A stretch of 33,487 nt of DNA from an uncultured Acidimicrobiales bacterium (GCA_905479685.1 CAJQNJ010000193.1:1-33487), one strand, 5' to 3'; positions 24,745 to 32,693 are shown, counted from the stretch's first letter. Translations and numbers: made by a program. The notes: generated by a model not told the origin, from the letters alone.

Positions 24745-25974
24745 GTGGCCGAGGCCGACAACGCTGAAGAAATCATCCGCTTGGACAGCGTATTCAAGAT
24801 CTTCGGACCGCAGCCCCGAGGTCGAGCGCTCACGCTTGCCAAAAGCGGGATGAAGAAAAACGACGTGCAAGCAGCGACGGACCATGTGGTCGGAATGAGC
24901 GACGTGTCATTCAGCGTGAAGCGCGGCGAGACCTTCGTGCTCATGGGGCTTTCTGGATCCGGGAAGTCAACGGCAATTCGAACTGTCAACAAACTGTTCG
25001 AGATCACCGATGGTCACGTGTATGTCGATGGCGTCGACGTCCAGGCCCTGAGCGGGCCACCGTTACAGCAGTTTCGTCGCGAGAAGATGGGAATGGTGTT
25101 CCAGCACTTTGCGCTCTTCCCACACCGTTCGGTGATCGACAACACGGGCTACGGGCTAAAAGTACAAAAGGTCGACAAGGAAGAACGAGATGCTGCGTCC
25201 CTCGAGGCGCTGCGGTTGGTGGGTCTCGAGTCTTTCGCCCACAACAGTCCACGGCAGCTCTCTGGTGGTATGCAACAGCGCGTCGGGTTGGCTCGTGCGC
25301 TGGCCTCGGACCCCGACATCTTGTTGATGGACGAGGCATTCTCGGCTCTTGATCCGTTGATCCGTCGTCAAATGCAGGACGAGATGATGGAGATCAACAA
25401 GCAGCTTCAGAAGACGATTCTGTTCATCACTCACGATTTGAATGAGGCGCTGCGAATCGGTGATCGCGTGTGCATCATGAAGGACGGCGCAGTCGTACAG
25501 ATCGGTACGCCGGAGGAAATCCTGACACAGCCAGCAACTGGATATGTAGCTGAGTTCGTGCAGGATGTCGATCAAGGTCGAGTCATCGATGTCGAGACGA
25601 TCATGGCACACCCGATCGAGCTGAGTACGACCATGACGCTCGCTCAAGCCGTCGAGAAGATGGGTGAGACAAGAGGCCAGTTCGTGGTCGATGGTCACGG
25701 TCGTCCGACGGGGCTCCTCACCCAGGAAGATGCGATGCGGGCGATGATGATGGGTACGACAGATGTTGCCTCGGCACTTCGAATCGATTTCGACTCGACG
25801 ACCGGGGAAAAGACCTTCAATGAGATCTACGCGTCGGCTGGCCGGGGTCTTGCATTGGCCGTGGTCGATGACGCAGGAGTGTTGATCGGCGTTCTGCATC
25901 CGCGCGAGATGATGGAAGAGATGGGCCGTGTCGAGCAGTTGATAGATGGCTTCGAGCGAGAGGTGTTCATGTAA
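24745..25974 (+). CDS. proV: Glycine betaine/proline ABC importer, ATP-binding subunit with CBS region
   Basis: A 409-residue ATPase of the ProV/OpuAA type. Seen: Walker A GLSGSGKST, Q-loop MVFQHFALFPH, signature LSGGMQQR, Walker B ILLMDEAFSALD, and switch His in ITHDLNEA. The C-terminal 130 residues (DVETIMAHPIELSTTMTLAQAV, GLLTQEDAMRAM, LAVVDDAGVLIGVLHPREMM) form a CBS-like pair, the part that senses osmotic or ionic state in OpuA systems. GTG 24745 has AGGGGA seven bases upstream; the track start at 24643 falls inside the palindromic operator. An insertion RGRALTLAKSGMKKNDV before the Walker A matches ProV-type enzymes, which have a linker here. The stop shares one base with the permease ATG. 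Confidence 0.94.
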   Translation: MAEADNAEEIIRLDSVFKIFGPQPRGRALTLAKSGMKKNDVQAATDHVVGMSDVSFSVKRGETFVLMGLSGSGKSTAIRTVNKLFEITDGHVYVDGVDVQALSGPPLQQFRREKMGMVFQHFALFPHRSVIDNTGYGLKVQKVDKEERDAASLEALRLVGLESFAHNSPRQLSGGMQQRVGLARALASDPDILLMDEAFSALDPLIRRQMQDEMMEINKQLQKTILFITHDLNEALRIGDRVCIMKDGAVVQIGTPEEILTQPATGYVAEFVQDVDQGRVIDVETIMAHPIELSTTMTLAQAVEKMGETRGQFVVDGHGRPTGLLTQEDAMRAMMMGTTDVASALRIDFDSTTGEKTFNEIYASAGRGLALAVVDDAGVLIGVLHPREMMEEMGRVEQLIDGFEREVFM

Positions 25975-28376
25975 TGGGCCTGCTATTTGCACAAGACAGC
26001 CTGGAAGAGACGCCGGGGTTTTTCGAGAACACCTGGCCGGAGTCTTTTCGCTTTCCGTTTGGTGAGTGGCTCAAGGAGCTCGTGTTCTGGGCGGTGAACA
26101 ACCCGGTCACCTCGACGATCGGTGACATCATCGAGTGGCCGTTCAGCACGTTCTTCGATTTGATCATGAGTGAGCAGGCGGGACGCGATTCGATCATGAC
26201 CGTTCCGTGGGTGTGGCTGGTCATTGCGGTCTTTGTCGTCGCTTCGTTCACTCGGAACACGCGTATCGGGCTGGCGTGTGCGGCGATGCTCGCAATGTGC
26301 GGTTTCCTCGGCGCCGAGTATTGGACCGAGACCGCGAAGACGATCGGCATGATCCTCGTGTCGGTCACGTTGTGCGCAGTCGTGGGGATCCCGCTCGGGA
26401 TTCTGTCGGGCCGCTTCGATTCGATCTGGAGTGTGGTTCGACCCACGCTCGACGCCATGCAGGTTGTCCATTCGTTCGTGTTCATGTTGCCGTTCATTTT
26501 CTTCTTCGGCCTGGGCAACGTTTCTGCGACGATGGTGACGATGGTGTTCGCTCTACCGCCCCTGGTGCGACTCACCAATCTCGGAATTCGGCAGGTGCCA
26601 GAAGACGTTGTCGAAGCGTCACGCGCGTACGGGGCGACCGAGCTTCGTGTGCTCACCGATGTGCAGCTGCCGCTCGCTCGACCTGCAATCATGACAGGCC
26701 TCAACCAGACGCTTCTGCTGGCGATCTCGATGCTCGGTATCGCTGCTCTGATGGGTGCGGGCGGTCTCGGCCGTCTCCTGTTCCGGGCGATCAACAACTT
26801 GAATCTCGGTCTCGCAGCATCTGCTGGCCTCGCATTCTTCTTGGTAGCAGTGATCCTCGACCGCATTTCACAGACCGAAGCCCAGGACGGCGTGAGCCTC
26901 TTGACAAAAATTCGCCAAGCGTTCGTCTATCGAGCCGATCCGCAAGGACTGCTCGATGCCCAAGCCGAACAGGCCCTTGTGGTCGAAGACGACGCGGTCA
27001 CCGAGAGGCTTGCGGCGGTGAACGGTGGCGAACGAGCCGGTCTGTTGATCGCTCTGGCTGGTTTCGGACTGACTCTTGTGTCGCTGTTCATGACGTGGGC
27101 AAATGATGCAGGGTTGGTGTCGAGTTATGGACGGTTTGCCGACGAGAACCTCGAAGGACTCTCGTTCAACGGATTCGAAGCGTCGGGTGGCACGTTCTAC
27201 GGTGTGATCCTGGGCATCTTCGCTGTCCTCGGTCTTCTTGCGAGTATCCGCCCCATGTTGTCCTTCCCCGAGGGAATCGGCCGCACGTTGCTGAAGGGCC
27301 AGGGCTACCTCCTTGCCGGCATCGGAGCGGTCATCGTCGTGATCTGGCTCTTGAACGTCTTTGGAATATCGACCGGTCCTCTCGCCGCCATTGGGCTGTG
27401 GATGTTCGCAATCTGTGTTGCCCTGATCTTGATCGAGACCTTCATGGGCGGCACGCCACGACTTGGTGCTGACGGAGCGCTCATCTCCTCGATCGGTGTG
27501 CTGGGAGCAGCATTGGGCTATGCCGTGCTTCAGCCGACAGACTGGGTTCCGAACTACTCTCACGGACCTGGTGTCATCCTGGCCGTGATCGGCGGAGTGA
27601 TCGCAGTTGTCGGATCCGCGCTGGCAGTTCTTCGGGCGCCGTACGGACCCCGGCGTCCTTTGCCAATCGACATTTCCTGGGGTCGCGTGGTGGCGTCGGG
27701 CTTTGCGCTCCTCATTATCGTCGGCTCAGCATTCGGCGAGGGCGAGCGTGATGACGCAAACGGTGGCTGGGGTTGGTACTTCGACGAGCGAGTCGAGTCG
27801 ATTCAGCGAGCATCGTCGGAGGTGCCGCAAGACATCGCCGAAGAGATCGAACGACTGCGTGATGAAGCTGGCGACGACATCAACAAGCAGATTGCGAACG
27901 CGCAAACAATCACGAACTTGATGAACTCCGTACAGACGGGGAGCAAGGTGATCTACAGCGGCGTTGATCCCGAAGGTCCAGGCCTCGGTTGGATTTCGAT
28001 GGCGCTTGCTGCGCTCGCTGTGGTCTTCTCGATTCCAGCAAGTGGTCTCTTTGGCGGTGGTGAGCAGAGGCGTTGGAGAGCCTCCGCCCTGCTCGCTGGA
28101 ACGGGTCTGGCGATCATGATCGTCCCCATGGCATTCATCTTGGGGATCGTGCGTGTGGGCACAGGTTCGACGACGCTCGGTGGTATCGGTGCGTTCATGA
28201 CATTCATTGCGGGCTTCCTGGTGTTCTCGAGCGGTCGGAGCGTCGTGAACGAGTTCCGTCGTCGTAAGATCTTCTCCGATGTTGCGCACCTCGAGGCTGC
28301 GAGAATTGCTGCCGATGAGGCCGACCTGGTCGAGCTTCCTGAGCTACACCTTGAAGAGGTAATAGGAGAGGTCTAG
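25974..28376 (+). CDS. proW: Glycine betaine/proline ABC permease fused to a large extra membrane domain
   Basis: An 800-residue permease, more than twice the usual 280-350. Residues 1-300 are a normal ProW: helices around WLVIAVFVVASF and TIGMILVSVTLCAVVGIPLGIL, a conserved MQVVHSFVFMLPFIFFFGLG, and the coupling-helix loop VVEASRAYGATELRVLTDVQLPLARPAI that docks to ProV. After a charged linker (about 305-350) come about ten further hydrophobic helices to residue 760, interrupted by a charged helical stretch near 610-660 (SIQRASSEVPQDIAEEIERLRDEAG), and a cytoplasmic acidic tail. I see no recognisable domain in the C-terminal half. ATG 25974 overlaps the ATPase stop by one base. The tail may add a sensor or a second channel-like part; that is speculation. 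Confidence 0.92.
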   Translation: MGLLFAQDSLEETPGFFENTWPESFRFPFGEWLKELVFWAVNNPVTSTIGDIIEWPFSTFFDLIMSEQAGRDSIMTVPWVWLVIAVFVVASFTRNTRIGLACAAMLAMCGFLGAEYWTETAKTIGMILVSVTLCAVVGIPLGILSGRFDSIWSVVRPTLDAMQVVHSFVFMLPFIFFFGLGNVSATMVTMVFALPPLVRLTNLGIRQVPEDVVEASRAYGATELRVLTDVQLPLARPAIMTGLNQTLLLAISMLGIAALMGAGGLGRLLFRAINNLNLGLAASAGLAFFLVAVILDRISQTEAQDGVSLLTKIRQAFVYRADPQGLLDAQAEQALVVEDDAVTERLAAVNGGERAGLLIALAGFGLTLVSLFMTWANDAGLVSSYGRFADENLEGLSFNGFEASGGTFYGVILGIFAVLGLLASIRPMLSFPEGIGRTLLKGQGYLLAGIGAVIVVIWLLNVFGISTGPLAAIGLWMFAICVALILIETFMGGTPRLGADGALISSIGVLGAALGYAVLQPTDWVPNYSHGPGVILAVIGGVIAVVGSALAVLRAPYGPRRPLPIDISWGRVVASGFALLIIVGSAFGEGERDDANGGWGWYFDERVESIQRASSEVPQDIAEEIERLRDEAGDDINKQIANAQTITNLMNSVQTGSKVIYSGVDPEGPGLGWISMALAALAVVFSIPASGLFGGGEQRRWRASALLAGTGLAIMIVPMAFILGIVRVGTGSTTLGGIGAFMTFIAGFLVFSSGRSVVNEFRRRKIFSDVAHLEAARIAADEADLVELPELHLEEVIGEV

Positions 28377-28497
28377 CGGAGACGCTGACTGATCAGATAG
28401 ATCTGGGGCAATGCAACACCAGGTATCGCGCGACCAATATTGCCCCGGATCGTGCGATACCGTTGATAGGACAACATCCCAAGGAGGGGATTACTTA
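28377..28497 (+). promoter_or_regulatory. Highly structured leader before the binding-protein gene with interleaved inverted repeats
   Basis: Between the permease stop and the binding-protein ATG are two long inverted repeats that cross: CTGGGGCAAT (28403-28412) with ATTGCCCCGG (28439-28448), 9 of 10 pairs, and GGTATCGCGCGA (28422-28433) with TCGTGCGATACC (28450-28461), 11 of 12 pairs. The order A-B-A'-B' means both hairpins cannot form together. Two shorter palindromes, CTGATCAG (28389-28396) and CAGAT-ag-ATCTG (28394-28405), overlap the first arm. The ribosome site AAGGAGGGG is at 28481-28489, past the structures. No U-run. It may be an RNA switch, a processing/stability element that raises binding-protein output, or a DNA operator. 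Confidence 0.6.
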
Positions 28498-29751
28498 ATG
28501 AAGACTACAAAGAAGAGCCTCTGGCTCGCTTTGCTTACGATCGTGGCACTGTTCGCAGTGTCATGTGGCAGCGATGCCAGCGATGTAGCATCCGACGTCG
28601 AAGACGAAGTGGCAGACGCTGTCGATGAGGTCGAAGACGTCGTGGAAGACGCTGTCGATGAGGTCGAAGACGTCGCCGAAGACGCTGTCGATGAGGTCGA
28701 AGACGTCGTGGAAGACGTCGAAGACGCCATGGCTGACCTGCCAGGCGACGGCAAAGCCGCAACCATGGGCCGTGCAAACTGGTCATCGGGATACGTGCAG
28801 GCCGAAATCCTTCACAACCTGCTCGAGGAGATCGGCTATGACATCTCGAGCCCAGCTGACAATGAGTTCGCTCCGGACCTGGGATACCAGGCAATGGCAA
28901 CTGGTGAGATCGATTTCTGGGCCAACAGCTGGTACCCAGGACACCTGAGCTGGTGGGCGGGTGAACTTCCTGACGGCTCGGAGATTGGCGACAACCTCGA
29001 ACGTCTCGAAGGCTCTCTGATGCCCGGTGGGGGACTTCAGGGATACCTCGTGACCAAGTCATGGGCTGAGGACAACGGAGTCACGACGATCGACCAGATC
29101 AACGCAGACGAGGCTCTTTGGAGCCAGCTCGACTCGGACGGCAACGGCCAAGGCGAAATCTATGGTTGCCCAGAGGACTGGACCTGCGACGACATCATCA
29201 CCGCAACGATCGAGTTCGCTGGTTGGACGCAAATTGAGCAGACCCAGGCAGGCTACGACGCCATGTTCGCCGAGTTCTTGACAAAGGCACAGGCTGGAGA
29301 GCCAGCAATCATCTACACGTGGACCCCGACCTCGTACCTCGCCCAGGCAATCCCCGGCGAGACCACGATGTGGATCTCCACCGATGATGCTTCGGTGCTC
29401 GACGACTCGAACCCAACTGGTGCTGAAGGTGGCGAGGCGTATGATCAAGGCGAAGGCTACAAGGGCCTCGGCGATGACACTTGCCTCCAGGGTCCTGACG
29501 GATGTCAGACCGGCTGGGAAGCTGCGGACATCGAGATCACGGCAAACAAGGCATGGTTGGCTGACAACCCCGCCGCTCGTGAGTTGTTCAACCAATTCAA
29601 GCCCGCGCTGATCGACCTCGCCATTGCTGGTGTTGCGCTCGATGCTTCCGACGGTTCGACTGCTGCAGTCGAGGGGATCGCAGCTGATTGGATCGAGGAC
29701 AATCGGGATCTGGCAGACAGCTGGGTCACCGCAGCGCTCGCCGCAGGCTGA
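28498..29751 (+). CDS. Glycine betaine/proline ABC importer, substrate-binding lipoprotein with acidic repeat stalk
   Basis: A 417-residue OpuAC/ProX-type binding protein. The signal peptide is [23 protein letters not shown], with lipobox AVSC and anchor Cys23. Residues about 26-78 are an acidic stalk of nearly exact 11-residue units ([11 protein letters not shown], three copies). The ligand domain follows: [38 protein letters not shown] (Trp/Tyr-rich, likely part of the aromatic cage for quaternary amines), [32 protein letters not shown] 28498 follows AAGGAGGGG by eight bases. Two paired cysteines (GCPEDWTC and CLQGPDGC) could form extracellular disulfides. It is the final gene of the importer operon. 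Betaine-like ligands are inferred from family and context. Confidence 0.93.
   Translation: MKTTKKSLWLALLTIVALFAVSCGSDASDVASDVEDEVADAVDEVEDVVEDAVDEVEDVAEDAVDEVEDVVEDVEDAMADLPGDGKAATMGRANWSSGYVQAEILHNLLEEIGYDISSPADNEFAPDLGYQAMATGEIDFWANSWYPGHLSWWAGELPDGSEIGDNLERLEGSLMPGGGLQGYLVTKSWAEDNGVTTIDQINADEALWSQLDSDGNGQGEIYGCPEDWTCDDIITATIEFAGWTQIEQTQAGYDAMFAEFLTKAQAGEPAIIYTWTPTSYLAQAIPGETTMWISTDDASVLDDSNPTGAEGGEAYDQGEGYKGLGDDTCLQGPDGCQTGWEAADIEITANKAWLADNPAARELFNQFKPALIDLAIAGVALDASDGSTAAVEGIAADWIEDNRDLADSWVTAALAAG
28615..28713 (+). repeat. Three tandem 33-bp repeats coding for acidic 11-residue units
   Basis: Units at 28615-28647, 28648-28680 and 28681-28713 are identical except GTG versus GCC (two bases) near the end of unit two. 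A partial fourth follows. In frame, so unit number could change by slippage without breaking the gene. The 11-residue period ([11 protein letters not shown]) matches a hendecad coiled-coil spacing. Confidence 0.9.
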
Positions 29752-29801
29752 TCACGACAGACTTCAGGTCCCATCACCAACACTGATGGTGCTACGAACG
29801 A

Positions 29802-29841
29802 GACTGGAGCAGGCCGAAAGGTCTGCTCCAGTCGACGTTTT
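29802..29841 (+). terminator. Strong intrinsic-type terminator of the ABC importer operon
   Basis: GACTGGAGCAGGCC and GGTCTGCTCCAGTC form a 14-bp stem (one G-U pair) capped by a GAAA tetraloop at 29816-29819, followed after GACG by TTTT. A smaller hairpin (CCATCA/TGATGG) lies just before, at 29771-29789. It separates the importer from terC. Confidence 0.8.
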
Positions 29842-29859
29842 GGACCGTCGCACACCCCG

Positions 29860-29871
29860 TAGAATCGGCCG
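29860..29871 (+). promoter_or_regulatory. -10 element of the terC-family gene (leaderless)
   Basis: TAGAAT (29860-29865), five of six consensus bases, then exactly six bases to ATG 29872. No ribosome site is present between them. The -35 is weak. Confidence 0.5.
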
Positions 29872-30861
29872 ATGCACATAGCCACGGAAGCCACGGAGAA
29901 CTTCATCGACCTCGATGTACCCCGATGGGCGTGGATACTGTTGGCGGTTTGTGTTGTTTCGTTGCTCGGTCTCGATCTTTGGCGTCATCGTGAGGCCCAC
30001 GCCCCGACATTTCGGGAAGCTGGCTTGGAGTCGATCTTCTGGGTGATCTGCTCGCTCGTGTTCGGCGTGTTCATGCTGGTGCAGTTCGGTGGGACCGCTG
30101 CGGGTGAATACCTCGGTGTGTACATCACCGAAAAGTCGCTCAGCGTGGACAACGTGTTCGTGTGGGCCCTGCTCTTCTCGACGATGAAGATCCCATTGAA
30201 GTACCAGCATCGCGTGCTCTTCTGGGGCATCTTTGGTGCGCTGATGCTTCGAGCGATCTTCATCTTGCTTGGCTCGGCCCTCGTCGAGCGCTTCGTTTGG
30301 GTCCTCGTTCTGTTCGGTCTGTTTCTTGTGTGGACTGGTATTCGGATCATCCGGCATCGCGAAGACGAAGGTGAGGACACGTCGACCGCGGGGTTGAGTC
30401 TCCTGAAGAGGTTCATGCCGGTCACCGAGGAGCTCGATGGGCAGAAGTTCTTCACAACGCTGAATGGCAAGCGCGCCGCTACGCCGCTGTTTGCCGCCCT
30501 TGTTGTGGTCGAGTTCACCGACGTGATCTTCGCCGTTGACTCGGTGCCGGCGTCGTTTGGAGTGGCGAACGAGCCCTACATCCTGATTGCCGCGAATGCC
30601 TTTGCGATCATGGGGCTACGAGCCATGTACTTCTTGCTCGCCGACGCACGTGAACGGTTCCACTACCTCTCACATGCCCTCGGTGCGATCCTGCTGTTTG
30701 TCGGCATCAAGCTGATCTTGACCCCATGGATACACCTTGATATCGCACTGTCTCTGGGAATCATCGCCGTGATCCTCGTGCTTGCGGTCGTCTTCAGTAT
30801 CTGGAAGGCCAACCAGATCGAGCGGGAAGCCGAAATGGAGCGCTCAAGTCATTCCGAGTAG
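29872..30861 (+). CDS. TerC/Alx-family integral membrane protein
   Basis: A 329-residue TerC-like protein with about nine helices, the family's usual size. Hallmarks are AGEYLGVYITEKSLSVDNVFVWALLFSTMKIPLKYQHRVLFWGIFGALMLRAIFI and VEFTDVIFAVDSVPA, whose acidic residues in the membrane are thought to bind metal ions. A cytoplasmic loop (RHREDEGEDTSTAG) separates halves, and FGVANEPYILIAANAFAIMGLRAMYFLL follows. Relatives handle manganese or tellurite stress. It is transcribed alone after the importer terminator, with a leaderless -10. Its 3' end overlaps the converging MBL-like gene by 18 bases. Confidence 0.94.
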   Translation: MHIATEATENFIDLDVPRWAWILLAVCVVSLLGLDLWRHREAHAPTFREAGLESIFWVICSLVFGVFMLVQFGGTAAGEYLGVYITEKSLSVDNVFVWALLFSTMKIPLKYQHRVLFWGIFGALMLRAIFILLGSALVERFVWVLVLFGLFLVWTGIRIIRHREDEGEDTSTAGLSLLKRFMPVTEELDGQKFFTTLNGKRAATPLFAALVVVEFTDVIFAVDSVPASFGVANEPYILIAANAFAIMGLRAMYFLLADARERFHYLSHALGAILLFVGIKLILTPWIHLDIALSLGIIAVILVLAVVFSIWKANQIEREAEMERSSHSE

Positions 30862-31671
30862 TGCTCGCAGGGTCGGAGGTGGCGAAGGGTCACCCGCGTC
30901 GAGCATCGCTGCTCGTTCGATGTTGATCGGCGTGTAGTGCGGATCTGTCCAATGATCCCACGGCCCAGCGGGCATGGCCGATGGCGACCCTTTTGCGGAT
31001 CGGCATGCGTCGAGATAGGAGATGAGCTGCTCCAACTCCTCTATGCCGCCAATCGGACCGTGTGAAGGAACGAACAGCTCCGCCCACGATGACATGACTT
31101 CGAGTGTTGAAATCCAGACGTCGAAGTCGGCCTCGAAGCCCAGCGGAACGGTACCGAAGCTCGCCAGTGCACCAGCGAACACCACATTGGCACCAGGTAC
31201 CTGGACGGCAAGGTTCTCGAATTGGAGCCCGCCGCGTGGAATTGCGATGCTTGCCGGGCAGAGGTGGGCAGGTTCGGTGACGGTATGTGTCACCGGGCGG
31301 GTGACGACTTCGCGGAGTTCGTCTGCATGATCTGGGTGCAGGCGTGCCCATGTCTCAGGGTTCGGTGGCTGGTCCAGGTGCGCAGACGTCTGCGGTGACC
31401 CGTATACCGCGGCCAGAGGGAATGCAGCGCTCCCGCCGACGAGATCGATATGTGATCCGGTCAGAACGAGTCGACGTATGGGGAGCGGCGACAATTCGGC
31501 GAGTGCACTCGCCAATTGGCTCGCAACGCTGGGGACGAGCCCAGCATCGATCACGGTCAGGCCATCTTCGGCAACGACGATTCCCGAGTTGGTCGCAACG
31601 CGTCCTGGTTCGTCGTGTAACCAGGCAAACACTCCCGGGTCGAGAGGTACGAGCGACGCAGCCACGACCAC
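30844..31671 (-). CDS. Metallo-beta-lactamase-fold-like protein with degenerate metal motif
   Basis: A 275-residue protein with the MBL fold order: FAWLHDEPGRVATNSGIVVAEDGLTVIDAG at the N-terminus, then VLTGSHIDLVGG in the place of the zinc motif THxHxDHxGG, then ANVVFAGALASFGTVP where an Asp or His ligand is usual, and LFVPSHGPIGG near the end, the conserved final His loop. Only two or three of the usual metal ligands remain (HID and the late His), so hydrolase activity is doubtful or uses one metal. Start GTG 31671; no membrane segment. It converges on terC, overlapping its last 18 bases. Role unknown. Confidence 0.7.
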   Translation of the reverse strand: MVVAASLVPLDPGVFAWLHDEPGRVATNSGIVVAEDGLTVIDAGLVPSVASQLASALAELSPLPIRRLVLTGSHIDLVGGSAAFPLAAVYGSPQTSAHLDQPPNPETWARLHPDHADELREVVTRPVTHTVTEPAHLCPASIAIPRGGLQFENLAVQVPGANVVFAGALASFGTVPLGFEADFDVWISTLEVMSSWAELFVPSHGPIGGIEELEQLISYLDACRSAKGSPSAMPAGPWDHWTDPHYTPINIERAAMLDAGDPSPPPTLRALLGMT

Positions 31672-31736
31672 ACGCTAGAGGCTCGTTGTTCAGATGGCTG
31701 GTTCAGCGCAGTGCGGTGATTGCCGACATACATCAT

Positions 31737-32570
31737 ATGGCTCGACAGATCCGGAGAACCTCGCAGCACCGCCGTGCGTGGATGATGGGGATGATTGTCG
31801 TAGTAGTCGCTGTCGGATGCTCGAAAGCGACCCCTGAAATGCCCGGCTCCCTCGCTCTGGCTGCCGATGCCGAGGTCGAGATGACGACGACGGTTCGCCC
31901 CACGACGACGGTTCGCCCCACGACGACCACATCGACGATCCCACCTGATCCTTTGCGGACGTGGGTCGCCACAGCGAACCCAAACGTCACGAATCTTGTT
32001 GCGTTCGACGAACCCAGGGGAACCCCGATCGCCCTCGAATTCATCGTGCCCAATCCGCACCAATTTGGTGGGCCACTGACCCTCATGGTCACCGAGGGCA
32101 ACGCTGGAGATGCATGGGTGAAGGTACAGCTTCCCGTGCGACCGAATGGACAGGAGGGATGGATTCGTACGACTGATTGGGAGATCACCGGTACGCGGGT
32201 TCGTGCAGAGGTCGACCTCACTGCTCGCAGGGTCACCGTCTACGACGGTGAAGACGTCATCGCAGCGACAGATGCGGTGATCGGGGCACCTGCGACTCCC
32301 ACGCCGCTCGGCACGTTTTCGATCACCGCCAAGCGGCGCAACCCCCCGTCGGAGTCATATCTCGGCCCGTGGGCCCTTGCTCTGTCGGCATACTCCGAGG
32401 TGTATGAGATCTTCAGCGGCGGACTACCCGTGATCGCCATCCACGGCACGACACACCCTGAACAGGTCGGCGAGGCACGTTCCAACGGATGTATTCGGGT
32501 GCCCAATGAAATCGTCTCATTCCTTGCCGAGAACGTGCCACTCGGCGCTCCGGTAACGGTCTTCTCCTAG
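31737..32570 (+). CDS. L,D-transpeptidase (YkuD domain) lipoprotein
   Basis: A 277-residue secreted protein. Signal peptide MARQIRRTSQHRRAWMMGMIVVVVAVGC ends in a lipobox-like AVGC (Cys28). A Thr/Pro linker (VRPTTTVRPTTTTSTIPP) leads into an SH3-like region (LTLMVTEGNAGDAWVKVQLPVRPNGQEGWIRTTDW) and then a YkuD domain with IHGTT...RSNGCIRVP, containing the catalytic His and Cys. It cross-links peptidoglycan stem peptides outside the membrane. ATG 31737 is chosen for the signal peptide; the long track ORF (31344) overlaps the opposite-strand MBL-like gene. The Thr/Pro linker style is typical of Acidimicrobiia cell-wall proteins as I recall. Confidence 0.93.
   Translation: MARQIRRTSQHRRAWMMGMIVVVVAVGCSKATPEMPGSLALAADAEVEMTTTVRPTTTVRPTTTTSTIPPDPLRTWVATANPNVTNLVAFDEPRGTPIALEFIVPNPHQFGGPLTLMVTEGNAGDAWVKVQLPVRPNGQEGWIRTTDWEITGTRVRAEVDLTARRVTVYDGEDVIAATDAVIGAPATPTPLGTFSITAKRRNPPSESYLGPWALALSAYSEVYEIFSGGLPVIAIHGTTHPEQVGEARSNGCIRVPNEIVSFLAENVPLGAPVTVFS
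31884..31919 (+). repeat. Two tandem perfect 18-bp repeats in the L,D-transpeptidase linker
   Basis: Units at 31884-31901 and 31902-31919 are identical and in frame, coding for TTVRPT-type repeats; a partial third follows. It is probably a slippage-derived linker. Confidence 0.85.
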
Positions 32571-32581
32571 CGCGAGCGCTA
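32568..32581. other. Perfect 6-2-6 palindrome at the end of the L,D-transpeptidase gene
   Basis: TAGCGC-ga-GCGCTA begins with the TAG stop codon. The two-base loop is too small for a good RNA hairpin and no U-run follows. Could be a protein site or chance. Confidence 0.3.
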
Positions 32582-32619
32582 TGAACACCCACAGTGGGGT
32601 TCGTCCATCAATCCCGAAA

Positions 32620-32650
32620 ATATTGCGACATGAAACCGACATATTGTGAC
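32620..32650 (+). promoter_or_regulatory. Direct repeats ATATTG(C/T)GAC before the helicase-C-like gene
   Basis: ATATTGCGAC (32620-32629) and ATATTGTGAC (32641-32650) lie 21 bases apart, two helical turns, in an AT-rich strip with CGACATAT at 32637 and 32650. A possible promoter TTGTGA-N17-CATCAT (32644-32672) overlaps. Likely a regulator site or promoter region; weak support. Confidence 0.35.
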
Positions 32651-32693
32651 GACATATGTTACTTTTCATCATGTGCGCCGACGGGAGGCGTAT

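Noticed and set aside
28403-28461. H-type pseudoknot in the binding-protein leader
   Set aside because: The single base between A' and B' cannot span a 10-bp stem, so alternative hairpins are preferred.
28377-28497. Known glycine or other riboswitch
   Set aside because: I could not find the conserved core sequences of the glycine class or any other class I know.
28615-28713. CRISPR-like or noncoding tandem repeat
   Set aside because: Repeats are contiguous without spacers, in frame, and code for the acidic stalk of a lipoprotein.
31344-32570. 408-aa L,D-transpeptidase start from the track
   Set aside because: The first 131 residues overlap the opposite-strand gene and lack a signal peptide; ATG 31737 gives a proper lipoprotein signal.
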